Shown here: positions 17,543 through 25,202 of the stretch, in pieces
How positions within the stretch are numbered: position 1 is the stretch's first letter
How the letters are laid out: the number at the start of each line of letters is the position of its first letter
Assembly: GCA_964403545.1 (NCBI GenBank)
Contig: CAYOGN010000058.1
Span: forward strand, 1 to 40,525
Source: VYFG01 sp964403545
GTDB taxonomy: Bacteria; Pseudomonadota; Gammaproteobacteria; Arenicellales; Poriferihabitantaceae
Reading direction: 5' to 3'
Length of the DNA stretch: 40,525 nucleotides
Made by a program: the position numbers and the translations under genes
The notes under the pieces: model-generated
What the model saw: only the letters and a program-made list of their open reading frames with translations
Databases searched by the model: none
Told to the model about the DNA's origin: nothing

Positions 17543-18400
17543 CTATGATTGACCACTGGCAACGGCGTCGACCCCAAGGGTTCCATCGGCGCTGGTTGCC
17601 CATAGAGAATATCCACTATCTTCTGACTTTAGATTGATCGTAAATTCCCGGTCAGCAAAAAGAGGGCTAATGGCGCGAAAGTCAAATCGTTTTATCGCTC
17701 CGGGATCAATAGCGGACGAAAGCAGATCAAGCAATAGCGTAGCCGTCAGTGGGGCATGAATTACCAGCCCCGGATAGCCCTCGATCTCCCTGCAATAATC
17801 GATGTCATAGTGAATGCGATGGCCATTGAATGTCAGCGCTGAGTATCGATACAGCATGACCGGAGACGGTGTGATGGTCCGTGAAATATCGGCGTTGGTT
17901 TTTGCTTTGGGTGGTTGTGTCGATGGTGTATCCGGATCAGGGTCGTTGCGGTAGACAATGTCGTGTTCCTCAGAAATTAATTTATCCTGATCACGCCAGA
18001 ACTCGCTATTGACGGTGACAAAACAAAGCTGGCCCGATCGACCGGATTTAAGCTTGATGTCCTTTACCGTAGAAACCTTGCGAACAGTATCTCCAATGTT
18101 AACGGGTTGATGAAATTTCAGCCGACAGCCGGCCCACATTCTCCTGGGTAAGGCCACCGGTGGCAGGAAGCCGCCCAATGCGGGGTGGCCATCCCGACCG
18201 AGTTGCGACATTGGGTTCGCCTCCAGAAAATATAGCCAGTGCCATCCCGGTGGTAGCCTGTCACCGTTATTCAGGGAAGGTCCCCGATCAAGGGTGGCCT
18301 CCATAAACAGTGCAGGCTGGAGCCGGATGGAATCCGTCCGCTGGCTGGATTTGCCGATCCATTGGTTAAGAATATCCGGGTCGAGGGTGCGATCAGTCAT
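17543..18400 (-). CDS. MaoC-like acyl-CoA hydratase (HTD2 / itaconyl-CoA / mesaconyl-C4-CoA hydratase family)
   Basis: The 285-residue double-hot-dog protein has an N-terminal FAS1-like dehydratase domain and a C-terminal MaoC-like domain. Markers are LPPGWHWLYFLE near residue 50, PRRMWAGCRLKFHQPVNIGD, and YRYSALTFNGHRIHYDIDY near residue 185, where the hydratase His/Asp site lies. The family hydrates enoyl-CoA esters, including itaconyl-CoA and mesaconyl-C4-CoA. It is the last gene of the four-gene operon, overlapping the CoA-transferase gene by 8 bp. The actual acyl group is unknown; partner genes suggest a short dicarboxylic or branched acid. Confidence 0.87.
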   Translation of the reverse strand: MTDRTLDPDILNQWIGKSSQRTDSIRLQPALFMEATLDRGPSLNNGDRLPPGWHWLYFLEANPMSQLGRDGHPALGGFLPPVALPRRMWAGCRLKFHQPVNIGDTVRKVSTVKDIKLKSGRSGQLCFVTVNSEFWRDQDKLISEEHDIVYRNDPDPDTPSTQPPKAKTNADISRTITPSPVMLYRYSALTFNGHRIHYDIDYCREIEGYPGLVIHAPLTATLLLDLLSSAIDPGAIKRFDFRAISPLFADREFTINLKSEDSGYSLWATSADGTLGVDAVASGQS

Positions 18401-19514
18401 GGAATTCCTGCCGAATTGCGTCGTTATGCTGGCCCAGGGATGGCACCGCTACATTGTCCGTCCCGGGGGATCCCACCGGCCTGGCCGGATAGCGAATCTC
18501 CTGTCCGATGGATGATAATCCTGATCGCCGTTGCAGTGCTTTATGGCAGGATAGATCGGCAACGCTGTTGACCGAGCCAAACGCTATATCTGCTTGCTGC
18601 AATCTCCCGATGAGTTGTATTTTCTCCAGCATTTCTGTTACCCCGTTTATCATCTGGTCAAGGCTGATTCGATTGGCCACTCGCTGATTATTGCTGCAAT
18701 ATTGCGCTGAGGTTGCCTGCTCGGGGGCCAACAACACTGTTTCGCAGAAACGTTGCCACTCACGTTCATTCTGGATCGCAATAATAACGATTTCAGCCCC
18801 CCTTGTTTGATAGCCACCATATGGTGCGATGGACGGGTGGTTGAGGCCGGCGGGAGTCGGTGCTTTGCCGCCGTAGTCATGGTGCAGCAGTGGTACTGTC
18901 ATCCAGTCTGCTGTGACGCCAAAAAGAGATACTTCTACGGCGCTTCCCCGGCCGGTTGTCTGGCGCTTTATCAATGCTTCCAGGATTCCGGCATGGGCCG
19001 TCATGCCGGCACCAATATCACAGGCAGAGACGCCAATTCTCCCCGGATGATTCGGGCTTCCCGAAATGCTTACCAGACCTGATTCAGCCTGGACCAGGAA
19101 ATCATAAGCCTTCATCCCGGCTACTGCAGGGCTTTTTCCATAGCCGGAAATATCGCAGGTAATCAATTGACGATGCAATTGCCGTAAGTTTTCGGGATCG
19201 AAGCCGGAACGGGCTAATGCGCCGGGTGCAAGGTTCTGGATCAGTATATCTGCATTGGCGATAATCCGGTGCAGCAATGCAGCGTCCCGAGGATTTTTGA
19301 TATCGAGCACCAGGGATTCCTTGCCCTGGTTTAGCCAGAAAAAATAGGAACTGTCGCCACCGGCAACACTGTCATAGCCGCGGGCAAAATCACCACCTTC
19401 GCGCTCGATCTTGATCACCCTGGCACCCGCTTCCCTGAGCCGGGCACTACAATAGGGTGCAGCTACCGCCTGTTCGATGGCAATAACCAGGATCCCGTCA
19501 AGAGCATCAGTCAT
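18393..19514 (-). CDS. class III CoA-transferase (CaiB/BaiF family)
   Basis: The 373-residue protein transfers CoA between carboxylic acids, activating the substrate for the neighbouring enzymes. Family features are the N-terminal VIAIEQAVAAPYCSARLREAGARVIKIE, then FFWLNQGKESLVLDIK, NLAPGALARSGFD, and the catalytic aspartate in MKAYDFLVQAESGL (Asp138). GRGSAVEVSLFG follows near residue 190. It is somewhat shorter than the usual 390-430 residues at the C-terminus, but no frameshift is apparent. It begins 13 bp after the acyl-CoA dehydrogenase. CoA donor and acceptor cannot be read from sequence; itaconate- or mesaconate-type CoA-transferases are plausible relatives. Confidence 0.9.
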   Translation of the reverse strand: MTDALDGILVIAIEQAVAAPYCSARLREAGARVIKIEREGGDFARGYDSVAGGDSSYFFWLNQGKESLVLDIKNPRDAALLHRIIANADILIQNLAPGALARSGFDPENLRQLHRQLITCDISGYGKSPAVAGMKAYDFLVQAESGLVSISGSPNHPGRIGVSACDIGAGMTAHAGILEALIKRQTTGRGSAVEVSLFGVTADWMTVPLLHHDYGGKAPTPAGLNHPSIAPYGGYQTRGAEIVIIAIQNEREWQRFCETVLLAPEQATSAQYCSNNQRVANRISLDQMINGVTEMLEKIQLIGRLQQADIAFGSVNSVADLSCHKALQRRSGLSSIGQEIRYPARPVGSPGTDNVAVPSLGQHNDAIRQEFHD

Positions 19515-19527
19515 TTTTTATCGCGGG

Positions 19528-20685
19528 TCAGAAACTGCGCGGCAGATCGAGTACATGTTCTGCGATATAGCTTAAAATAAAATTGGTCGATACCGGTGCG
19601 GTGCGGTATAGCCGAGTTTCGCGAAATTTTCTCTCAATATGGTATTCGCGGGCAAACGCATATCCGCCGTACACCTCCATGCACATGTCTCCCGCCTGCC
19701 AACTTGCTTCAGATGCAAGCATCTTGGACATGTTGGCCTCCGGGCCGCAGGCCTCCTGGCGGTCAAATAAATCGGCAGCTTTTTCTACCATCAGGGCGGC
19801 CGCCTCAATGGCAGTATGGCAGCGGGCGATGGGAAACTGTACACCCTGGTTTTGCCCGATGGGGCGACCGAAGACCACCCGATCGCTGGCATATTTCACC
19901 GCCCGGTCGACAAAAAATCGCCCGTCACCGATACATTCAGCCGCAATCAGGATCCGCTCGGCATTCATGCTGTCGAGAATGATACGAAACCCGTTATGCT
20001 CTTCACCCAACAAATTTTCCACCGGGACTTCGAGATTATCGAAAAATAATTCACAGGAGTGATGGTTAATCATCGAATCGATGGGCTGGACCGTCAAACC
20101 GTTGGCTACCGCCTGGTTTAAATCCACAATAAAGGTGGATAATCCATCGGTTTTGCTGGTTATATCTGTCAGCGGCTTGGTGCGTGCCAGTAACAGCATC
20201 AAGTCGGAGTGTTGTACGCGGCTGATCCAGACTTTTTGACCGTTAATGATGTATTTGTCTCCATCCCGACGCGCGCTGGTTTTCAGGCTGGTGGTATCGG
20301 TTCCGGTTGTTGGCTCAGTGACAGCAAAGCTTTGCAACCGCAACTCACCGCTGGCGATTTTAGGCAGGTACCTCTGCTTTTGCTGTTCAGATCCATGTCT
20401 CAGCACGGAACCCATAATATACATCTGGGCATGACAGGCGCCCGGATGGCCTCCGGAAAAACTGATTTCTTCCAGGATCAGGCAGGCTTCACGCAAACCA
20501 AGCCCGGAACCTCCATATTGTTCAGGAATGAGTGCAGCGAGATAGCCGTCTCCCGTCAGGGCGTCAACAAATTCGGTGGGATAGCGTCGGTCACCGTCCA
20601 GTTGAAGCCAATAGTTTTGATCGAATTTCTCACATAGTGCGCTAACACCCTGGCGAATACTCTGTAGCTGTTCCGGGTCAGGCAT
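19528..20685 (-). CDS. acyl-CoA dehydrogenase
   Basis: The 385-residue flavoenzyme has the full three-domain ACAD layout: PEQYGGSGLGLREACLILEE (N-terminal helical domain), FAVTEPTTGTDTTSLKTSA and KVWISRVQHSDLMLLLA (beta domain, FAD/substrate binding), and the C-terminal helical part with DRVVFGRPIG and EVYGGYAFAREYHIERKFRE. The usual C-terminal catalytic Glu of the 'YEGT' type is replaced: the aligned residues read RLYRTAPVSTN. Instead Glu243 in MNAERI falls where isovaleryl- and long-chain enzymes place their base. The gene sits 11 bp after the SDR gene. Substrate is unknown. Confidence 0.92.
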   Translation of the reverse strand: MPDPEQLQSIRQGVSALCEKFDQNYWLQLDGDRRYPTEFVDALTGDGYLAALIPEQYGGSGLGLREACLILEEISFSGGHPGACHAQMYIMGSVLRHGSEQQKQRYLPKIASGELRLQSFAVTEPTTGTDTTSLKTSARRDGDKYIINGQKVWISRVQHSDLMLLLARTKPLTDITSKTDGLSTFIVDLNQAVANGLTVQPIDSMINHHSCELFFDNLEVPVENLLGEEHNGFRIILDSMNAERILIAAECIGDGRFFVDRAVKYASDRVVFGRPIGQNQGVQFPIARCHTAIEAAALMVEKAADLFDRQEACGPEANMSKMLASEASWQAGDMCMEVYGGYAFAREYHIERKFRETRLYRTAPVSTNFILSYIAEHVLDLPRSF

Positions 20686-20696
20686 GGAAAATTCAA

Positions 20697-21476
20697 TCAG
20701 GATTTAACAGGTACAACATAAGCCAGCCCCATGCGGCCTCCATCGGGATAAACGGTTTGCCCGGTAACATAACTGGAATAATGGCTGGCGAGAAATACTG
20801 CCACTTTGGCAACTTCATCTGGTTCACCGGCCCGCTCCATGGGAGTACGTGACATCACTTCTTTCATTTTCTGCGGATTGTTTGCCAGCGACTGAAACAT
20901 CTCCGTGTTAATGGATCCTGGCCCAATGGCATTGACCCGTATTTTTTCGGCCGCCATTCGAATTCCCAGTACCTTGGTCCACTGATTTACCCCGCCCTTG
21001 GCAATGACATAGGGCGCGATAGCAGGAATAGCCAAAATTGCGTTTACCGAGGACATGTTTATAATAGTGCCACGGGAATCATTTTCATCAGGTGCTTGCT
21101 TGATCATTGTCTGGGCGGCAATTTGCCCGGTCAAAAATACCCCTTTCAGGTTTACAGAAATCACTTTATCAAAATCCTCTTCTTCTAACTCGAGGATATC
21201 CGACGTGTGTAATATTCCTGCATTGGCAATCACGGTATCGACCCTTCCATGGGTTTTGATTGTGAAGTCAAATAATGTCTGAATCTGGTTTTTATTCCGC
21301 ACATCACAATGATGGTAAATCGCACGTTCACCCAATGAAGCGACGGCAGCTTGACCTGCCGCTTCTTCAATATCCGATAGTACAACGTGGGCCCCTTCTT
21401 CGATGAATCGTTTTGCACAGGCGAATCCAATTCCACGGGACGCACCAGTAAGGATCGCAATTTTATTTTTCAACAT
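20697..21476 (-). CDS. short-chain dehydrogenase/reductase (SDR)
   Basis: The 259-residue classical SDR has the NAD(P)-binding motif TGASRGIG (residues 10-17), an acidic residue after the second strand (LSDIE) favouring NAD, NAG at 85-87, and the catalytic Ser142/143, Tyr156 and Lys160 (YVIAK). The C-terminal VTGQTVYPDGG is typical. As first gene of the four-gene operon it probably oxidises the 3-hydroxyacyl-CoA made by the hydratase at 17543; this is inferred from operon content. Its own promoter must lie in the 348-bp region to the right. Confidence 0.92.
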   Translation of the reverse strand: MLKNKIAILTGASRGIGFACAKRFIEEGAHVVLSDIEEAAGQAAVASLGERAIYHHCDVRNKNQIQTLFDFTIKTHGRVDTVIANAGILHTSDILELEEEDFDKVISVNLKGVFLTGQIAAQTMIKQAPDENDSRGTIINMSSVNAILAIPAIAPYVIAKGGVNQWTKVLGIRMAAEKIRVNAIGPGSINTEMFQSLANNPQKMKEVMSRTPMERAGEPDEVAKVAVFLASHYSSYVTGQTVYPDGGRMGLAYVVPVKS

Positions 21477-21824
21477 GGCTAATAAGGTACATGGTTAATA
21501 AGGTGATAGTCTGAAGATCAGGCAATGATACCGTAATCTTTCAGGAGCACCAGAAATATATTAACGCCACAAAAACTAGCTGAATTCAAAGAATCCCCGG
21601 CCCCGGCTGTAAGTCATGGACGTTCACCTGGCTATCGTGGACCAATACAAGAATCGAAAATATTGTTCTTTATTTCTCAGGAATCTGGTATGGTATCGCG
21701 GAAAAACTGTATAATTTAAAATCTGTGACGACCACTAATTATAACAAACAGGGCCAATGTCACCGCTGAAAGAGATAATTGAGCCAGTACTTCAAACTGG
21801 ATAACCCGGGGAGCAAAAGCGAAT
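21477..21824. other. 348-bp divergent intergenic region
   Basis: This region separates the leftward SDR operon from the rightward HAMP gene and should hold promoters for both. A consensus TATAAT occurs at 21710-21715 on the plus strand, 110 bp before the HAMP ATG, without a convincing -35 at standard spacing. The right half is AT-rich. No RutR-type palindrome, no GTTGGRCCACTAG motif, no tRNA and no convincing small gene were seen. Confidence 0.5.
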
Positions 21825-22544
21825 ATGAATACACTAGGCAGAATCAAATGGCACCAGGCATTGCGCACCAAGCTGATTGCGGTAATTATTTTGACCACGA
21901 CCATTGTGTTGGGGGCCGCTGGTTATTTTGCATACAAGTTTATCCAGGAATCAGAGCAAAGTGAATTAAACCAGTTGGCTGAGGTGTCTGCGACACGCTT
22001 GTCGCAACACCTGGCGATACCGATGTGGAACCTGGATCGGGAGCAGGTCGCTGAGTTGCTGACCGCAGAAATGCAGGAGTTAAAGGTTGCTGGAATTGTC
22101 GTCAGAGACGAAGACCGTCGGACCCTGTTTGCTGCCAAAGAACGAAGTAATGCTGGAGATGTTGTGGATTCAGTTGGCAGCCTGTCCGGGCAAAATATCA
22201 GCGTTGATCGGGAAGTAATGAATAAGGATGAGAAAATCGGGGTGGTCAGTATTTTTGTTACTCCTGAATTTATGAAGGAAGATCTGAAGCAGTTTGGTCA
22301 GGCGGTGATAGCGACCGTTATTATTCTGAACCTCGCAATCTTTATCATTATGATGATGGTGTTGGGCAGGGTATTAATCAATCCGTTACAGAATTTAGCG
22401 GGTGTTGCCGAGCAAATTTCCAGGGGGGATCTGAATCAGAACATCGATGTTTCTTCTCGTGATGAAATTGGTTATCTGGCGACAACCTTTAATAGAATGC
22501 AAACCAGCCTTAAGGTGGCGATAAGACGTTTGACGAAAAAATAA
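21825..22544 (+). CDS. membrane sensor-like protein with HAMP domain and no output domain
   Basis: The 239-residue protein has a short cytoplasmic start, TM1 (about residues 16-38), an extracytoplasmic region of about 120 residues, TM2 (about 160-184) and a HAMP domain (about 180-233: INPLQNLAGVAEQISRGDLNQNI...RDEIGYLATTFNRM). It ends six residues later with IRRLTKK. Sensor kinases, cyclases and chemoreceptors share this layout, but here no kinase, GGDEF or methyl-accepting domain follows, and the stop is clean. It may be a stand-alone signal-relay protein or a truncated receptor. A GGGAG ribosome binding site precedes the ATG. The next gene is convergent, so no partner is adjacent. Confidence 0.85.
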   Translation: MNTLGRIKWHQALRTKLIAVIILTTTIVLGAAGYFAYKFIQESEQSELNQLAEVSATRLSQHLAIPMWNLDREQVAELLTAEMQELKVAGIVVRDEDRRTLFAAKERSNAGDVVDSVGSLSGQNISVDREVMNKDEKIGVVSIFVTPEFMKEDLKQFGQAVIATVIILNLAIFIIMMMVLGRVLINPLQNLAGVAEQISRGDLNQNIDVSSRDEIGYLATTFNRMQTSLKVAIRRLTKK

Positions 22545-22616
22545 AGCCGTCCTTGTTTATGCTGTTATATTGGGCTACCGGCGTTCAGGGAACCTGACAG
22601 CGACAGGGGCTGTAGT

Positions 22617-24263
22617 TTAGATCGGATCGTTATCGGACGGATTCTGCAGTTTGATTTCAATGACTGCTGGTTGGTTTGATTCCATGGCGGTTTCAAAAGT
22701 GGATGTAAATTGTTCCGTTTGGTCCACGGTGAATCCCCGGGCACCGTAAGCCCGTGCCAGGGCGGCAAAATCCGGGTTATTTAAATCGGTTCCCACTACC
22801 CGCCCCGGATAGTGACGTTCCTGATGGGCGCGGATAGTGCCATAACACCGATTATTGATCACCAGAAAAATAATAGCGAGCTGGTATTGAACAGCGGTTG
22901 CCAATTCCTGGCCATTCATCAGAAAACATCCATCCCCGGAAAAAGAAATCACCGTCGATTCAGGACGAGCCACCTTTGCCGCAACAGCTGCAGGAACACC
23001 ATATCCCATGGAACCATTGGTTGATCCCAGCTGCGTTTTTGCCTGCCGATACTGATAGTGCCGTTGGGGCCAGGTGGTATAGTTACCGGCCCCCAGGGTG
23101 ATGATGGTGTCGGCAGGTAATCGTTGCCGAAGGAATGTGCAAATCTGATCCAGCCTGACATTTTTGTCGGTGGCGCGAGGCTGATTGACGAAATCCAGGT
23201 ACTGTTGATGAAGATTCTGGTTGCATGCCAACCGATCTGTCTTTGTCGTCACAACGTTTTGCATTGATTGCAGAAACCGGGTGCATTGGCTAACGATGGA
23301 GATGTCGGCACAATAGACCCGGTTTATGGATTCAGCATCAGGGTGAACATGAACTACTGTTTGATTGCTCCGCCCCAGTGGTGGTTTCAGTCGTTGATAT
23401 CCACCGGTAGTAATATCACCAAGTAACGGGCCAATAACGAGTAGCAGATCAGCCTCGTGCAGATAATCCAGGGTTCCTGTGGCGACCACCAGACCCAACT
23501 CACCAATGAAATTCTGGTGCGTATTGTCGAAGCAATCCTGACGACGAAAAGCGGTTGTTACCGGAATTTGGTGCTTTTCCGAAAAAGCAGTCAACAGTTC
23601 CAGGGTATTGTGATCCCAACTGCTATCGCCACAGAGAATCAGTGGTTTTTTTGCGTACTGCAGGAGTTCCGTCACCCTGGCAATGGCGGCAGCGGGCGGT
23701 GCCGGACTGAAGTGACCGCGAAATGTCTCTTCGCAAACAGGTATATCTCCCACTACGACTTTGTCTTTCAGCATATCCTCGTATAAAACCACCATCACTG
23801 GCCCGGGTCTTCCCGTGGTCGCGCATTGCCATGCCTGGTTGAGTTGCTCCGGGATCCGCTCGGCATTGTCGATCGAGATTACTTTCTTTGCGACGCCGGC
23901 ATAGACCTGTTGATAATCCAGTTCCTGGAAGGCTTCGCGACCGCGGTCTATTCGGGAAATCTGGCCGATAAAGCATATCAAAGGAGTAGAATCCTGAAAC
24001 GCGGTATGAATGCCAATCATGGCATTGGAGGCGCCAGGCCCTCTTGATACGAAGCAAATGCCGGGTTGCCCGGTCAGCTTGCCCCAGGCCTCTGCCATAT
24101 AACTGGCACCACCTTCCTGGCGACAGGTGATCAGTTTTAGTTCGCTGCGGTGCTGGTAGATAGCATCCAATGCCCCAAGATAACTTTCTCCGGGTACGCA
24201 AAACGCGGTATTGACTCCATACCTGATCAAGCCTTCAATTAATATTTCACCACCACTTCGCAT
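22617..24263 (-). CDS. thiamine diphosphate-dependent enzyme, acetolactate synthase large-subunit-like
   Basis: The 548-residue protein has the three-domain ThDP enzyme layout: PYR domain with catalytic Glu50 (CRQEGGASYMAEAWG), a central domain (about 190-330), and a PP domain with GDGCFLMNGQELATAVQY...INNRCYG (the GDG...NN cofactor motif). It resembles IlvB-type synthases and related decarboxylases, but there is no ilvN small-subunit gene nearby. It could be a decarboxylase or carboligase of unknown 2-oxoacid. GAAGAAG precedes the ATG. It lies 51 bp downstream of the Nudix gene and may be co-transcribed with it. Confidence 0.88.
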   Translation of the reverse strand: MRSGGEILIEGLIRYGVNTAFCVPGESYLGALDAIYQHRSELKLITCRQEGGASYMAEAWGKLTGQPGICFVSRGPGASNAMIGIHTAFQDSTPLICFIGQISRIDRGREAFQELDYQQVYAGVAKKVISIDNAERIPEQLNQAWQCATTGRPGPVMVVLYEDMLKDKVVVGDIPVCEETFRGHFSPAPPAAAIARVTELLQYAKKPLILCGDSSWDHNTLELLTAFSEKHQIPVTTAFRRQDCFDNTHQNFIGELGLVVATGTLDYLHEADLLLVIGPLLGDITTGGYQRLKPPLGRSNQTVVHVHPDAESINRVYCADISIVSQCTRFLQSMQNVVTTKTDRLACNQNLHQQYLDFVNQPRATDKNVRLDQICTFLRQRLPADTIITLGAGNYTTWPQRHYQYRQAKTQLGSTNGSMGYGVPAAVAAKVARPESTVISFSGDGCFLMNGQELATAVQYQLAIIFLVINNRCYGTIRAHQERHYPGRVVGTDLNNPDFAALARAYGARGFTVDQTEQFTSTFETAMESNQPAVIEIKLQNPSDNDPI

Positions 24264-24314
24264 ACTTCTTCAACTGCATTGATAAACTGAAACGGATTGT
24301 AACGGAATTACCTA

Positions 24315-24983
24315 TTAACGCCAGGCGAAACGGGGCTGTTCAAAATGAGATACCCTGGTTGATTTTCCCAAAATCGCTACTTCTCTGAACTGGTAAATCA
24401 GTGCTGCGGTAGGTGCCGCGATCCAGCTATTTCCCAGCGGCATACGCAGGACTGGATGCTTGCTCTCGGCGATCTGCTCCAGCATCGGCGCGTCTTTACG
24501 CATAAATTCTCTGAGGGGGATATGATGTATCGATTCTACTTCTGCCGGATTGGGTTGAAGGTTCGGATTTGATCCTCCCCATATCACCACCGGGGTAATA
24601 CTGAATCCGGAGCGGGTAGGGTAGTCGTCGAGACGGCCGATGACGGCAGATGCCCCAAGTTGCAAACCGACCTCTTCTTCGAGTTCTCGTAAAGCAGATT
24701 GCTCCGGTGTTTCACCGCTATCCATTCGCCCCCCTGGAAGTGCCCACTGACCCGCATGCTTTTTAAGCTTCGCAGAACGACGGGTCAGAACAATGGCCGC
24801 ATCAAGATTCTGTGTGCGTGACCATGAGATGCCATTCAATGCGGGGTTTTGAGCCGCATTGACAATAGTGACTGCAACCGCTGCCGGTCGAAGTGCTTCA
24901 TTATTCAGGCTATGAGCTTCAAACCGGCCCAAATTTATCCGCACCAGATCCAGCAGTTCCTGATTGAAACAGATATTTGTCAT
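24315..24983 (-). CDS. Nudix hydrolase, CoA pyrophosphatase-like
   Basis: The 222-residue protein contains a complete Nudix box: G-x5-E-x7-REL-x-EE-x-GL, with GRMDSGE and RELEEEVGL near residues 105-125. Just upstream, LTRRSAKLKKHAGQWALPGG matches the UPF0035 signature of coenzyme A diphosphatases (NudL type). It likely hydrolyses CoA or acyl-CoA, or a related nucleoside diphosphate derivative; the N-terminal 40 residues are not diagnostic. It is transcribed leftward, divergent from sufS, and followed by the ThDP enzyme gene. Confidence 0.88.
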   Translation of the reverse strand: MTNICFNQELLDLVRINLGRFEAHSLNNEALRPAAVAVTIVNAAQNPALNGISWSRTQNLDAAIVLTRRSAKLKKHAGQWALPGGRMDSGETPEQSALRELEEEVGLQLGASAVIGRLDDYPTRSGFSITPVVIWGGSNPNLQPNPAEVESIHHIPLREFMRKDAPMLEQIAESKHPVLRMPLGNSWIAAPTAALIYQFREVAILGKSTRVSHFEQPRFAWR

Positions 24984-25202
24984 GAATAATTTTCGCAGGA
25001 AGATTATTGTGTTCTAAAATGGGCCGGACGCAGAATTATACTATGCCGGGTTCGGGAACTACTCGACGGCTTTGCCGGTTACTGTGACTGACCACCTCCC
25101 GTATCCTTTGTATTGAAATTTGATGTGTCGGGCCCCATTTTGGCGAAACGACGTATAATTACTTTTAATTCCATGGATAGCGCTTTTGCAGCAGCTCCTT
25201 TT
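24984..25202. promoter_or_regulatory. divergent Nudix/sufS promoter region with TATAAT boxes on both strands
   Basis: TATAAT occurs on the minus strand at 25040-25035 (52 bp before the Nudix ATG) and on the plus strand at 25154-25159 (44 bp before the chosen sufS ATG). Neither has a good -35 at 16-18 bp, so these are candidates only. Confidence 0.35.

Noticed and set aside
22598..22614. Hairpin ACAGC...GCTGT between the HAMP and ThDP genes as terminator
   Set aside because: The stem is only 5 bp and is followed by just a short T-run; not distinguishable from chance.
23623..24201. Long open frame on the same strand in another phase within the ThDP enzyme gene
   Set aside because: Its translation has no recognisable domain and an Arg/Pro-rich composition typical of a shifted frame; the ThDP enzyme frame has full motif support.
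22617..24263. ThDP enzyme as glyoxylate carboligase (Gcl), which would fit the purine pathway
   Set aside because: Gcl has Val in place of the catalytic glutamate; this protein keeps Glu50. It is also 5 kb from the purine locus, beyond a strong terminator and the acyl-CoA operon.
25113..25202. Longer N-terminus for sufS
   Set aside because: The extra 30 residues do not match SufS proteins, begin at TTG, and would place a TATAAT promoter box inside the gene.
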